Positions 34,512 to 44,248 of a stretch of 64,000 nt of DNA are shown here, piece by piece; within the stretch, counting starts at the first letter, position 1, and every line of letters starts with the position of its first letter. A model generated the notes under the pieces. That model did no database searches and was not told the DNA's origin. It saw only the letters and a program-made list of their open reading frames with translations. Source of the stretch: Paenibacillus sedimenti. GTDB taxonomy: Bacteria; Bacillota; Bacilli; Paenibacillales; NBRC-103111. A program made the position numbers and the translations under genes. The stretch lies in NCBI RefSeq assembly GCF_014534655.1, contig NZ_JACVVD010000004.1, positions 434,001-498,000 of the forward strand. The letters are read 5' to 3'.

Positions 34512-37421
34512 ATGATAACGATGAATGAAAAAGTACCTTGGAAAGCCCAGTGGATATGGTCCGGAGGAGAAGTAAGCCCTCGTAACGAATGGCGCTGCTT
34601 TCGCAAGCAATTTCATTATTCCTGTGCTCATTATGAAGAGCAGGTCAATATTAAAATTACAGCAGATTCCCGGTACGTCTTGTATGTGAACGGCACTTTA
34701 GTCGGACGCGGTCCTGTCCGTTCCTGGCCTTTCGAGCTCGCCTTTGATGAGTATGAAATCGGTCATTTCCTTAATGCGGGGGCCGATAATACGATCGCGG
34801 TGATCGTCATGCATTATGGGGTGCCGACATTCCAATATTTAAGAGGCCGTGGCGGACTTCTTGCCCAAATCGACAACAACGATCGCAAAGTCATTCTTGC
34901 AACCGATTCCACCTGGACAACTGCCATCCACTCCGGTTACGATTCCCGCTCCTCCCGTATGTCCTGCCAGCTCCCTTTTACTGAAATTATCGACTCCAGG
35001 GATTGGGACGAATCATGGACGGAAACCGGATTTGCCGATGATGACTGGGAGCCCTCAGACGTGATTGGTCCGGTAGGCATGGAACCATGGACTTCCCTTA
35101 TCGAACGAGACATTCCTCCTCTAACCGAAGAACCGGTATATCCGGTTCGTATCGAAAGCCTGAGTAGAGTAAAGCCAAGATCGTGGGGCGTCGTTCTCGA
35201 CTTAAGGAACCATTTTGTTCCTAGCAGTGAGCAGCATGCCAACAATGTGCGATTCTACGGCTATGTGACAACGGTTATCCGGACGAACAAGCCGGTTCGC
35301 GCTATTATCGGTATCGTTGACGGCGGACGCTTGTCTTGGAATTGCAGCATTAATGGCGTGTGGCTTGACGAGAACGATTATTACGGAGAGAAGCCGGAAC
35401 GATACTTGGACGTTCAACTGGTGCAAGGAGACAATTTCTTCATGATGGATATTCAAGGCTCTAGCCACGGGCATGGCTTTCATTTCGCGATCGATTGCGA
35501 TGAACCTATCGAGATCGTTTCTCCTCTTGAGAGCAGGCTCGATCCCGCAGGAACCCGTTCGCCTTTCGCGACGCTCGGGCCATTCGATTATGTCGAAATT
35601 ATCGATCACCAGCCTGAACGTCCTATCAATCCTTCCCATCCCGATTTCATGCAGGCGAGAAAGATCGCAGGAGCGTCCGAACTCGAACATTTCAAAGGCT
35701 GGTTACGGCCTGTCGATAACCGCTATGTCAGCCGTGACGATGTTTTCAGTAAGTGCATTTGGAAAAAGCAGTCTGTGCAGATGCCGATCCCATACTCCCT
35801 GCAAAACGCGGTCATCGCTAACCGGGCAGCCGCCGTCGTGCCCGTCTATCCGGAAGAACATACCGAGTTGATCATCGACTTCGGCAAGGAATTTTCCGGT
35901 TACATCGAGTTCGAAGCGGATGCATCTGGCGGCACCGTCATTGATTTCTACGGATTCGAATTTATGAGGGACGGCTATAGGCAAGAAATGTACGAGTTGG
36001 ACAATACGATGCGGTACGTATGTAAGGAAGGCCATCAAACGTACTCGTCCCTCGTTCGCAGAGGATTCCGTTATTTGATGGTCACCGTCCGAAATGCCAC
36101 AAAACCGTTGAAGCTTTACCGGGTCTCGCTTTTTCAAAGCAACTACGCAGTCGCGGAGATCGGCCGCTTCCAATGTTCCGACCCGCTGCTGGGTGACATC
36201 TGGGAAATCAGTAAACATACGACCCGCCTCTGTATGGAAGATACTTTTGTCGATTGTCCGGCTTTCGAGCAGACATTTTGGGTGGGCGATGCCCGCAATG
36301 AAGCGCTTGTGAATTATTACGTATTCGGTGATGACGCCATAGTCAAAAGGTGTCTGCGTCTCGTGCCCGGTTCGAATTTCCAGTCCCCCTTATACGGGGA
36401 TCAGGTTCCAAGCGGTTGGAGCAGCGTGATCCCGAATTGGACATTTTTCTGGGCGATCGCCTGCCTGGAGCTTTACCGCTATAGTGGTGATCGAAAATTT
36501 GCCGAACAAATATGGCCTCATATCCGCTATACGCTCGATCACTTCCTGGAAAAGCTTGACGACAACGGTCTATTAAACATGAAAGGCTGGAACTTATTGG
36601 ATTGGGCTCCGATCGACCAGCCTAACGATGGTGTCGTCTCTCACCAAAACATGTTTTTCGTTCAGGCGCTTCGCTCAGCAGCCCTTCTCGCCGATGGAGT
36701 CGATGAGGAGTGCGCTGAACGCTACAGGTCCCGCGCGGACGACATGAAAACAGCGATCAATGCCTTCCTTTGGTCGAAAGAACGCCAAGCCTTTGTGGAC
36801 TGCATTCATAGCGACGGCCGGATTTCAGAAACGTTCAGCATGCAAACGCAGGTTGTCGCTTACCTATGTGGCATTGCAGACGATACGCGACTCCGTCGTT
36901 TAGAAACGTATATCGTAACGCCACCGCACGAATTCGTACAGATCGGGAGCCCTTTCATGTCCTTCTTCTACTACGAGGCGCTCGCCAAACTCGGCCGGTT
37001 CGACGTCATGCTGGATGATATGCGAATCCAGTACGGTAAAATGATCGAACACGACGCTACGACGTGCTGGGAGATGTATCCGAATTCTACTGAAAACCGG
37101 GCGAATCCGAACCTGCTGACACGCAGCCATTGTCACGCCTGGTCAGCCGGTCCCGGTTACTTCCTCGGTGCCTTTGTATTAGGCGTTCGCGGTCTTGATC
37201 CGGGCTGGTCGAAGGTGCTCGTCGAGCCGCAAATCGCCGACCTGTCATGGGCCCGCGGGACGGTTCCTCTTCCAGGGCAGGGCCGAATCGACATCTCTTG
37301 GCGAGCCGACCGGTCGACCCGGAAACTGCATATTCGGATCGAAGCGCCATCAGCATTGGAGCTCTCGATCGTATCTCCCGAAGGGTATGAGGCTGTAATC
37401 GAGCGTATCGGGCTTGGATAA
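34512..37421 (+). CDS. GH78-like alpha-L-rhamnosidase
   Basis: 969 residues, in the range of bacterial GH78 enzymes. N-terminal beta domains (about 1-400; 'WKAQWIWSGGE', 'ADSRYVLYVNG'), then the (alpha/alpha)6 catalytic barrel with 'EDTFVDCPAFEQTFWVGDARNEAL' carrying the acidic residues of the GH78 signature (usually DCPQRE..GW.GD), and 'CWEMYPNSTEN...HAWSAGPGYFL' in the C-terminal part. No signal peptide, so it acts in the cytosol on imported rhamnosides. GGGAGG precedes the ATG. The changed signature (AFEQTF) suggests a divergent subfamily whose substrate may not be simple rhamnosides. Confidence 0.85.
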   Translation: MITMNEKVPWKAQWIWSGGEVSPRNEWRCFRKQFHYSCAHYEEQVNIKITADSRYVLYVNGTLVGRGPVRSWPFELAFDEYEIGHFLNAGADNTIAVIVMHYGVPTFQYLRGRGGLLAQIDNNDRKVILATDSTWTTAIHSGYDSRSSRMSCQLPFTEIIDSRDWDESWTETGFADDDWEPSDVIGPVGMEPWTSLIERDIPPLTEEPVYPVRIESLSRVKPRSWGVVLDLRNHFVPSSEQHANNVRFYGYVTTVIRTNKPVRAIIGIVDGGRLSWNCSINGVWLDENDYYGEKPERYLDVQLVQGDNFFMMDIQGSSHGHGFHFAIDCDEPIEIVSPLESRLDPAGTRSPFATLGPFDYVEIIDHQPERPINPSHPDFMQARKIAGASELEHFKGWLRPVDNRYVSRDDVFSKCIWKKQSVQMPIPYSLQNAVIANRAAAVVPVYPEEHTELIIDFGKEFSGYIEFEADASGGTVIDFYGFEFMRDGYRQEMYELDNTMRYVCKEGHQTYSSLVRRGFRYLMVTVRNATKPLKLYRVSLFQSNYAVAEIGRFQCSDPLLGDIWEISKHTTRLCMEDTFVDCPAFEQTFWVGDARNEALVNYYVFGDDAIVKRCLRLVPGSNFQSPLYGDQVPSGWSSVIPNWTFFWAIACLELYRYSGDRKFAEQIWPHIRYTLDHFLEKLDDNGLLNMKGWNLLDWAPIDQPNDGVVSHQNMFFVQALRSAALLADGVDEECAERYRSRADDMKTAINAFLWSKERQAFVDCIHSDGRISETFSMQTQVVAYLCGIADDTRLRRLETYIVTPPHEFVQIGSPFMSFFYYEALAKLGRFDVMLDDMRIQYGKMIEHDATTCWEMYPNSTENRANPNLLTRSHCHAWSAGPGYFLGAFVLGVRGLDPGWSKVLVEPQIADLSWARGTVPLPGQGRIDISWRADRSTRKLHIRIEAPSALELSIVSPEGYEAVIERIGLG

Positions 37422-37429
37422 AAATAATC

Positions 37430-37475
37430 AAAACGGCTCTATCGCATATCCAATGCGATGCAGAGCCGTTTTGTT
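37430..37475 (+). terminator. Terminator of the rhamnosidase gene
   Basis: AAAACGGCTC ... GAGCCGTTTTGTT with inner CGCAT/ATGCG pairing. Confidence 0.88.
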
Positions 37476-37710
37476 CAGTGGCTGTACCCCTTCAAATTGT
37501 GCTGCTCCATTTTAAGTTGGTTCTATGTTTTTATATAAATTGTCTAAGACAACAACTGTAATGTATACCCAGAAAATATTTGCGGCAGTGAAAGTCAGAA
37601 ACCACCATTCGTTTTTTAAAAAGTGTTTCCTCCATAGGCTAATTACTTACTATATTTGAGAAACAATAAAAAAATGAGTAAACTATAGTTAATGAAGGAG
37701 GCGAATCAAA

Positions 37711-38784
37711 ATGGCCGATCTGGCAACAAACATGGAAATAGGAATCAGTACATTCTTGGAGACTACTCCGGATCCGGTGACAGGAGAGGTCATCAGCCAT
37801 GCCGAGCGATTGCGCAACGCTGTTGAGGAGATCGTACTGGCCGATCAAGTCGGTTTGGATGTCTATGGAATTGGGGAACACCATCGAGCCGATTACGCTG
37901 GCACCTCGCCCGCCGTTGTGCTAGCAGCTGCGGCTGCCAGGACCAAGCGGATAAGGCTATCGAGTGCCGTTACCGTGCTGTCCTCAGACGACCCGGTTCG
38001 TGTGTATCAAGCGTTCTCGACCCTCGACGGCATCTCTAACGGCCGTGCCGAAATTATGGCTGGCCGGGGTTCGTTCATTGAATCCTTTCCGCTTTTTGGA
38101 TACAGCCTCGACGATTATGACGAATTATTCGATGAAAAGCTTGAACTGCTGCTTGCGATCAGATCCTCGGAGAAGGTGACTTGGAGCGGCCGTCATCGTC
38201 CTGCCATCAATAACCTTGGCGTCTATCCCAGGTCCGTTCAGAGCCCGCTGCCGGTATGGATCGCAAGCGGAGGAACTGCACAATCAGCTGTTCGAGCAGG
38301 AATGTTAGGCCTTCCGATCGCATTCGCCATCATCGGCGGAATGCCAGAAAGTTTTGCTCCTTTAGTCGCACTCTATAAAGAGGCTGCTGCGCGGGCCGGA
38401 CACGATCCCGACAAGCTGGAGATTGCCACACACTCGCACGGATTTGTCGGCGAGACAACCGTGCAGGCTGCCGATTTATTCTTCCCTTCAACACAGGCCC
38501 AAATGAATGTCATCGGGCGTGAACGGGGTTGGGGGCAGAATTACACCCGCGCAACTTATGATACTGCACGAAGCCTTCGCGGCGCCCTCTATGTCGGCGA
38601 TCCCGAATATGTCGCGGAAAAGATTATTCTACTGCGCAATAATCTGGGGGTTACTCGTTTCTTCCTGCATATAAATGTCGGCACGATGCCGCACCTTGAA
38701 GTCATGCGTGCCATCGAATTGCTCGGCACCAGGGTTGCACCAATCGTACGCAAGGAGCTTGCCCGAAACGAGGCAAAGAAATAA
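37711..38784 (+). CDS. LLM-class flavin-dependent oxidoreductase
   Basis: 357 residues; luciferase-like (F)MN-dependent monooxygenase fold: '[21 protein letters not shown]', '[36 protein letters not shown]', '[12 protein letters not shown]'. Family members use FMNH2 supplied by a separate reductase to oxidise diverse small molecules. GAAGGAGGCG precedes the ATG. Upstream (37690-37705) lies a TAAACTATAGTTAA near-palindrome that could be an operator. A hairpin at 38849-38873 follows. No operon partner. Confidence 0.9.
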   Translation: MADLATNMEIGISTFLETTPDPVTGEVISHAERLRNAVEEIVLADQVGLDVYGIGEHHRADYAGTSPAVVLAAAAARTKRIRLSSAVTVLSSDDPVRVYQAFSTLDGISNGRAEIMAGRGSFIESFPLFGYSLDDYDELFDEKLELLLAIRSSEKVTWSGRHRPAINNLGVYPRSVQSPLPVWIASGGTAQSAVRAGMLGLPIAFAIIGGMPESFAPLVALYKEAAARAGHDPDKLEIATHSHGFVGETTVQAADLFFPSTQAQMNVIGRERGWGQNYTRATYDTARSLRGALYVGDPEYVAEKIILLRNNLGVTRFFLHINVGTMPHLEVMRAIELLGTRVAPIVRKELARNEAKK

Positions 38785-38848
38785 GACAAGCTTCTCTAGG
38801 CGCGGCAGCCCGCCTTTGGCTGTATATCGAAAAGGCCGTAAAAGAAAA

Positions 38849-38873
38849 ACCTTCCATCATAAAATGGAAGGTT
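38849..38873. terminator. Hairpin after the flavin oxidoreductase gene
   Basis: AACCTTCCAT-N5-ATGGAAGGTT, perfect 10-bp stem with a short T-rich tail (TTCTTAAG); likely terminator, 65 bases after the stop. Confidence 0.6.
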
Positions 38874-39033
38874 CTTAAGCATGTCCGTTTTTAGTATAAA
38901 GCGTTTAAATGGTAAGTTTTGTTTTAATTATCTTGTACCGTTGACTAATTAATATTTAGATTCTATATTTGGGTTAACTTTTATATGAAATCATTTTTTA
39001 TACATAAGAAATGAAAAGGATGGAAACCACGTA

Positions 39034-39909
39034 ATGTCTGAGAATCACGAAAATTTAGGAATTCCCGAAGGGAGCCGCCTCAGTCTACAAGCTGACTGCG
39101 AGAACTGCTTCGGCTTGTGCTGTGTCGCGCTGCCCTTCGCGGCTACGGCAGACTTCGCGATCGACAAAGATGCCGGGCAGCCCTGCCAAAACCTCCAATC
39201 GGACTTCCGTTGCGGCATTCACAACAGCCTCAGGCAGCGGGGCTTTCGGGGTTGCACTGTTTATGACTGCTTCGGCGCGGGACAAAAGATTTCCCAAATT
39301 ACCTTCGGCGGACACGACTGGCGGCAAGCTCCAGAATCCGCTAAACAAATGTTCGAGGTGTTCCCAATCATGCGGCAGCTCCACGAGCTCCTCTGGTATC
39401 TGACCGAAGCGCTGACGTTGCAACCGGCCCGTCCGATCCACGGTGCGCTCAGCTTCGCGCTCGACGAGACGGAACGCCTCACTCACCTCGGTCCCGACTC
39501 TCTCTTGGAAATGGATGTGGCCGCACACCGAGCAGACGTCAATGCTCTGCTCCTACGGACGAGCGAACTCGTTCGAGCCGAAGCCCTTCGCCAGCAGAAG
39601 GGCTCCCTAGGTCGTCGGAAGACCTACGACCGAGGAGCCGACCTTATCGGTGCCAATCTTAGAGGAGCCGACCTCAGAGGTGCCAACTTGAGGGGAGCCT
39701 ACCTGATTGCCGCTGACCTCAGAGGCGCCGACCTGAGAGTGGCTGATCTCATCGGGGCTGATTTCCGAGACGCTGACCTCAGAGGTGCCGACCTCACGGA
39801 AAGTATCTTTCTCACCCAAGCCCAGCTCAACGCGGCGAAGGGTGATGTCGACACAAAGTTGCCGCCGTCTCTCACTCGCCCTACGCACTGGTCCACCTTT
39901 GAAGCATAA
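39034..39909 (+). CDS. Cys-cluster plus pentapeptide-repeat protein
   Basis: 291 residues. The first 85 residues contain a Cys cluster (CENCFGLCC, then single Cys in GQPCQNL, DFRCGIH, GCTVYDC), like zinc/iron-binding CxxCxxxCC domains. Residues about 90-195 are helical. Residues about 200-265 are pentapeptide repeats of the A(D/N)LRG type that form a right-handed beta-helix. Such proteins occur mainly in actinobacteria, and the gene is more GC-rich than its neighbours, so transfer is plausible. Some pentapeptide proteins protect DNA gyrase; here the role is unknown. AAAAGGATGG precedes the ATG. Confidence 0.8.
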   Translation: MSENHENLGIPEGSRLSLQADCENCFGLCCVALPFAATADFAIDKDAGQPCQNLQSDFRCGIHNSLRQRGFRGCTVYDCFGAGQKISQITFGGHDWRQAPESAKQMFEVFPIMRQLHELLWYLTEALTLQPARPIHGALSFALDETERLTHLGPDSLLEMDVAAHRADVNALLLRTSELVRAEALRQQKGSLGRRKTYDRGADLIGANLRGADLRGANLRGAYLIAADLRGADLRVADLIGADFRDADLRGADLTESIFLTQAQLNAAKGDVDTKLPPSLTRPTHWSTFEA

Positions 39910-39999
39910 AGCGATTGGGCGCCTTTGACCCGCAGCGCCTGTAAGGTGGAAGTCATTTGCCCGAAATTCAAGTCGTTTCACCGCATTTGGCGTGAGAGA

Positions 40000-40039
40000 G
40001 GCTGTCTCTCAAGGGGAATTTCCTCCTTTTGGGACAGCC
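40000..40039. terminator. Hairpin GGCTGTC / GACAGCC
   Basis: Stem GGCTGTC-TCTCAA...TTGGGA-like interior-GACAGCC, about 90 bases after the pentapeptide-protein stop; no long T-run. Possible terminator. Confidence 0.45.
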
Positions 40040-40169
40040 CCTTAGTTATTCCTATCGTATCCGAATGTTTAAATAATTAGTTATCCTATTTTATCTGCAT
40101 TTGTCATATACTCTTCTTCTGCTCATTATACTTGTTGTATTAGAGCACTTTGAGAGGAGAGTGTCCGAA

Positions 40170-40967
40170 TTGTCAAATGAGTTTGTCATGCGTTCATTAG
40201 ATGAGATTCGATTCTGGTCACGTATAATGAAAGAACATTCCTTATTCTTGAAACTGGGATTTCGATGCGAAGATACGCAACTCATCCAAGAAGCAAATCA
40301 ATTCTTTAGTATTTTTGAGCAAATTGAAGGCAAATCCCATTCATTTACCCAAATAACTGACCCTGAACAAATTAGACGCTTTAACATGGAAGTACATTCG
40401 GCAGCAACTCAAATTTGGGCTTTTAAAAGAAAGGTTCTTGGACTCATCATACAATGTAAACTTCCCGGTGGAAACAATTTCCCTTTGTTAGTAGACCATA
40501 TAAGCAGAGAGGCCAATTATTTTAGAAATCGATTAGAGGAATTGAATACAGGCAGATTAGAACCGCTTCCCGATGCGATTATAGATGAAAATGTATTCTT
40601 TTTACGGATTATGGCTGACCACGCAAAGTTCATAGGGCATCTCCTTGACCCATCTGAAAGACAGCTGGTAGAGCAAGCGCGGAACTTTAGCCACGATTTT
40701 GACCAACTGCTATTTCAAGCCATAGATTTAAGTGGAATGCGCCCACAATCACAAACACAACCGCTTCTTGACCAATTCCTTGACCAGAATCGAATTTCCG
40801 TCGTTTCTCTGCGTGATTTTAAAAAGACCGCTAAAGAATTAATCGAGGCTTGTCGTATTAAAAGTATAATTCATCCATTACTCGCTGACCACGTGTTTCG
40901 TGAAGCGGAAAGATTTTTGTTCATTATTGATATGCTTGAACAATCTCTTTCTCCAGGAACTCCCTAA
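40170..40967 (+). CDS. DUF2935 protein (putative metal-binding helical bundle)
   Basis: 265 residues from TTG 40170, placed about 10 bases after AGAGGAG; the longer frame to 40101 would add a hydrophobic start without a ribosome-binding site. It has two repeats of the DUF2935 module, each with 'EIRFWSRIMKEHSLFL' / 'ENVFFLRIMADHAKFIGHLL' and a second 'DHISREANYFRNRL' / 'DHVFREAERFLFII' helix, where the conserved Glu and His are thought to bind metal. Soluble, common in Bacillales, function unknown. It ends at a hairpin shared with csoR. Confidence 0.85.
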   Translation: MSNEFVMRSLDEIRFWSRIMKEHSLFLKLGFRCEDTQLIQEANQFFSIFEQIEGKSHSFTQITDPEQIRRFNMEVHSAATQIWAFKRKVLGLIIQCKLPGGNNFPLLVDHISREANYFRNRLEELNTGRLEPLPDAIIDENVFFLRIMADHAKFIGHLLDPSERQLVEQARNFSHDFDQLLFQAIDLSGMRPQSQTQPLLDQFLDQNRISVVSLRDFKKTAKELIEACRIKSIIHPLLADHVFREAERFLFIIDMLEQSLSPGTP

Positions 40968-41030
40968 ACGATCTTGAATTACTTAAACGCGAAGACGCCT
41001 GACTATCCTGAACGTCAGTTAATAAAAATG

Positions 41031-41069
41031 AAGTGCGAATTGCTTTATAGTTAAGCATTTCGCACTTCT
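41031..41069. terminator. Bidirectional terminator
   Basis: AAGTGCGAA..GCTT / AAGC..TTCGCACTT, between the convergent DUF2935 and csoR-like genes. Confidence 0.75.
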
Positions 41070-41080
41070 TTATCATGTAT

Positions 41081-41407
41081 CTACTTCATCAGTTTATTGA
41101 TAGTGGTTAAAAGTTCCGTGATGACTTCATCATCGCCTTCTTGAATACGTTCAATGACACAACTTTTCATGTGATGCTCAAGCAACAACTTCCCCACACC
41201 ATTTAAAGCAGATTGAACAGAAGCTATCTGATTCAGCACATCGTCACAGTACGTATCTTTCTCAATAAGGCCTTTCAAGCCTCTAACTTGCCCTTCGATA
41301 CGATTTAATCTGCTTATTAGGTTACTCTTCGTTTTGTCTGAATGATGGCTTTTACGCTCACCAGAGGAATGACAGGAATCGTCGAGGCCTTCGTGTACAT
41401 GTTCCAT
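41081..41407 (-). CDS. CsoR-family metal-sensing repressor
   Basis: 108 residues. Four-helix DUF156/CsoR fold with 'RLNRIEGQVRGLKGLIEKDTYCDDVLNQIASVQSAL' and the Cu(I) ligand triad Cys54, His79, Cys83 (HxxxC), which fits copper-sensing CsoR rather than FrmR or RcnR. The N-terminal 25 residues are His-rich. It normally represses copZA; no copper pump lies next to it here, so targets are elsewhere or it regulates only itself. AAGGAGGT precedes the ATG. Confidence 0.88.
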   Translation of the reverse strand: MEHVHEGLDDSCHSSGERKSHHSDKTKSNLISRLNRIEGQVRGLKGLIEKDTYCDDVLNQIASVQSALNGVGKLLLEHHMKSCVIERIQEGDDEVITELLTTINKLMK

Positions 41408-41474
41408 TAAAACGACCTCCTTTCTTCCCTTAGTATACCAACTCCCCGTACCCTATGTAAAATGGCATACAATG

Positions 41475-41924
41475 TTAGCTCAATGAATTGTATGTTATTA
41501 AGGTTTGTTTGCCTTGAAAATCATAAGGAATTACATCAGATTCAATTAGCTTTTTTATACCATATTTGTAATAAGGCATTTTTTGATCAGCTTCATCAAG
41601 ATCTGCCCACTTTATTTCGGCTATTTCATGAGGCCGTGCAATCATAATATCCTCTTTTTTGGTCTTTGCTTTAAAGGTTACAAATACTACATGTTCACCT
41701 TTATCTTCAAAAAAACACTCGTTTACTGCACAAATACCCAATAATTCAACCTCAATACCTGTTTCTTCTTTTGTTTCTCTGATAGCTGCCGAAGACCATG
41801 ATTCTTCAATCTCTACTGCACCACCTGGCAATGACCAGCTTGAAGAATGTATATTTCTAACAATTAATACCTTGTCTTGCTCCACATTTGTTATTAAAGC
41901 GTATGCCACGTCAACCCTAAACAC
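41475..41924 (-). CDS. Nudix hydrolase
   Basis: 149 residues; Nudix box GGAVEIEESWSS..RETKEETGIEV (GX5EX7REUXEEXGU) from about residue 34, with all catalytic Glu present. Hydrolyses nucleoside diphosphates linked to another group; the substrate cannot be predicted. The start is GTG 41924 with AAAGGATG 7 bases upstream. A single gene between csoR and the MFS exporter. Confidence 0.92.
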   Translation of the reverse strand: MFRVDVAYALITNVEQDKVLIVRNIHSSSWSLPGGAVEIEESWSSAAIRETKEETGIEVELLGICAVNECFFEDKGEHVVFVTFKAKTKKEDIMIARPHEIAEIKWADLDEADQKMPYYKYGIKKLIESDVIPYDFQGKQTLITYNSLS

Positions 41925-41968
41925 GGATCAGCATCCTTTCATATTTGGTAAGCCCATCCATAATTATT

Positions 41969-43279
41969 TTAGCGAATATATGTTCGTTTGTGAAGGTGTG
42001 ATTTTTCATAACGGGACCATATAACGACTGGAATTAGTAGAAGTGCGAGGCCTCCTCCAGCAAGCGATAGCGTTACGTAGCTGGAATGAGCAACAATCAT
42101 GCCGGATAGTGCTCCACCCGATGCCCCGGCTAGTGCTATTAATACATCAAGCGTTCCTTGAGTTTTTGCACGAGTTCCAGGATCAGTAGCATCCACGATA
42201 AGTGCTGTACCACTGATCAAGCCAAAGTTCCAACCAAGTCCCAATAATGCTAGAGCGATTATAAGTACCAAGATAGAATCTGCAGGCGCTACAGCTGCAA
42301 CTATACCAGCAGTCAGTAGAACACCTCCCGAAGCTATTGACATGGCTGTGCGACCGATCTTATCAACTAGAATGCCTGTAATGAGGGAAGGGAAATACAT
42401 CGAGCCAATATGGATTCCTATTACTAATCCTACTTCTCCCAAACTATGCCCGTGATGCTTCATATGTATCGGCGTCATTGTCATAATTGCGACCATCACG
42501 ATTTGAGTTAAGATCATTACTGTTGCCCCAACAATTAAGCCTCTGAAGTTAATTTTATCCGAATTCGTTTGCGTGGCGGTTGATTGGCTCCGATCTGACT
42601 GCGCTTTAATTATAGCTTTCGCGACAATGAATGGGTCTGGGCGTAGGAAAATCAGAAATACCATCCCTGCAAGGATGAAAGCCACCGCCGCTAAAATAAA
42701 AGGACCCGCAAGGGCAGGGACTTCGATTGACGTTGCAAATTGGCCCATAACATCTACCATGTTAGGACCTGCAACCGCACCGAAAGTAGTCGAGACCATT
42801 GCAATACTAATCGCTTTTGCCCGCTGGGTAGGCTTAGCTAAATCTGTTCCTGCATAACGTGCTTGTAAGTTTGTAGCCGTGCCTGCACCGTAAATGAGCA
42901 GCGATGTAAACAGAAGTACGATATTATGACTTACAGCAGCCAATATGACCCCAATAGCACCAATGCCGCCTGCCAAAAATCCTGCAGCAAGCCCAAACCG
43001 GCGCCCGTAACGTTGTGAAAGACGCCCAACAAGCAAAGCGGCCATAGCAGAACCAAGAGTGATCAAGGCGACGGGAACACCTGCAAAACTTTCTGTTCCC
43101 AACATATCCTGTGCAAGAAGTGCGCCGACTGTTACACCTGCAGCAAGCCCCGCACCCCCAAAAATTTGTGATATGACTACAACAAGCAAAGAACGCCTAT
43201 ACAACTCCTGCTGCATATCTTGGGAATCGGCATAACCTCGAAAATGGCTGTCTCTTATAATACGGGGTTCATGCGTCAT
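41969..43279 (-). CDS. MFS exporter
   Basis: 436 residues with 12 hydrophobic helices and the MFS loop 2-3 motif 'VGRLSQRYGRRFGLAAG'. The second half has the related 'GILVDKIGRTAMSIASG'. Likely a proton-coupled drug or small-molecule exporter. AAAGGTGG precedes the ATG. It follows the ArsR-rhodanese gene by 17 bases in the same operon, so its expression is probably repressed by that protein; the pairing suggests export or detoxification of a thiol-reactive compound. Confidence 0.92.
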   Translation of the reverse strand: MTHEPRIIRDSHFRGYADSQDMQQELYRRSLLVVVISQIFGGAGLAAGVTVGALLAQDMLGTESFAGVPVALITLGSAMAALLVGRLSQRYGRRFGLAAGFLAGGIGAIGVILAAVSHNIVLLFTSLLIYGAGTATNLQARYAGTDLAKPTQRAKAISIAMVSTTFGAVAGPNMVDVMGQFATSIEVPALAGPFILAAVAFILAGMVFLIFLRPDPFIVAKAIIKAQSDRSQSTATQTNSDKINFRGLIVGATVMILTQIVMVAIMTMTPIHMKHHGHSLGEVGLVIGIHIGSMYFPSLITGILVDKIGRTAMSIASGGVLLTAGIVAAVAPADSILVLIIALALLGLGWNFGLISGTALIVDATDPGTRAKTQGTLDVLIALAGASGGALSGMIVAHSSYVTLSLAGGGLALLLIPVVIWSRYEKSHLHKRTYIR

Positions 43280-43296
43280 CGCTTAGAACCACCTTT

Positions 43297-43992
43297 CTAA
43301 TTGTTAATATAAGATGCCTTTCCTTGTGTTGATTTATTTGAATGCTCGACGTAACGCTTCCATTCGTGTACGCCCTCTTCTATACGAGAAGCTTTAATAC
43401 CTTTGCTTTTCAAAATTTCAACAGCTTGAGCAGACATTAGACAATAAGGACCTCGGCAATACGCCACAATCTCCTTATTGACTGGTAAAGTCGCAAGATG
43501 TTTCTCTAATTCTCCAATAGGTATTGAAATAGCCCCTGGGATATGGCCCATTACATACTCATCCTCTGGGCGCACATCTAACAATAAAACTTCTCCTCTT
43601 TCCATCCGTTCCATAAGCACTTCCAAAGAAATGGGTTCCATACTTGCGTGATGTTGCAAAATATCAGTCTTTAACCGCTGAATCTCCACTAATTGCTTTT
43701 CACTGAGTCGATGTAAGGAAACCATAAAATCAGCGACAGATAGCTCAGCGACTTCATAAATGACAAAGTTACCCTTCTTATTGAATCTAACCAATCTTGA
43801 TTCATGCAGCGTTTGCAAGTGCTGCGATACATTTGCAATACTCATTCCGGTTGCCTTAGATAGTTGATCTACAGATTTGGGGCCTTGAGCAAGTAAGTCG
43901 ATCAGTTCCAACCGTTTCGGACTAGATAGACACTTACCAATGCGAGCAAATTCCTGATAAAGTTGATCTTTCCATTTTCGCTCTAAGTTCAC
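43297..43992 (-). CDS. ArsR-type repressor fused to a rhodanese domain
   Basis: 231 residues from GTG 43992, six bases after GAGGTGG. Winged helix of ArsR type (about 10-95, 'LSSPKRLELIDLLAQGPKSVDQLSKATGMSIANVSQHL') and a C-terminal rhodanese domain (about 120-220, 'LLLDVRPEDEYVMGHIPGAISIP') with active-site Cys about 179 in VAYCRGPYC. The rhodanese Cys probably senses reactive sulfur or electrophiles. It heads an operon with the MFS exporter and has a perfect inverted repeat just upstream as autoregulatory operator. Confidence 0.93.
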   Translation of the reverse strand: MNLERKWKDQLYQEFARIGKCLSSPKRLELIDLLAQGPKSVDQLSKATGMSIANVSQHLQTLHESRLVRFNKKGNFVIYEVAELSVADFMVSLHRLSEKQLVEIQRLKTDILQHHASMEPISLEVLMERMERGEVLLLDVRPEDEYVMGHIPGAISIPIGELEKHLATLPVNKEIVAYCRGPYCLMSAQAVEILKSKGIKASRIEEGVHEWKRYVEHSNKSTQGKASYINN

Positions 43993-44005
43993 AACAATCC
44001 ACCTC

Positions 44006-44033
44006 AACTATTCAATTGTTTTGTTGAATAGTT
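44006..44033. promoter_or_regulatory. Operator palindrome of the ArsR-rhodanese operon
   Basis: AACTATTCAA-N8-TTGAATAGTT, perfect 10-bp arms, 14 bases upstream of the GTG start. The size and spacing are typical of ArsR-family operators, and it overlaps the likely -10 region. Confidence 0.8.
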
Positions 44034-44119
44034 ATAATTTTAAAACCACCACTCATTAGTGTCAAGGACTATCATTCATATTCGGTTTCCAAGATAATCT
44101 GCTAACATTGACAAGAAAA

Positions 44120-44138
44120 TGGTTTATATACTAAACTA
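44120..44138. promoter_or_regulatory. MarR-type palindrome c upstream of marR
   Basis: TGGTTTA-TATAC-TAAACTA, one mismatch between arms, 111 bases before the marR start. Confidence 0.6.
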
Positions 44139-44248
44139 CAATCGTTATGCAAAAGCGACAAAGGCAAATAAGATGATCGACGAAAGTATGATTCTAGTCG
44201 TAGACGTACGGACAACGGCATCTATAACGGGAAAAGGAATCGAAGACC

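Noticed and set aside
37685..37705. TAAACTATAGTTAA before the LLM oxidoreductase as another MarR operator
   Set aside because: Only one arm fits the 19-bp consensus at the right spacing; the resemblance may be chance.
44160..44248. 27-codon frame starting ATGATCGAC before marR
   Set aside because: No ribosome-binding site and no resemblance to a protein; treated as leader DNA.
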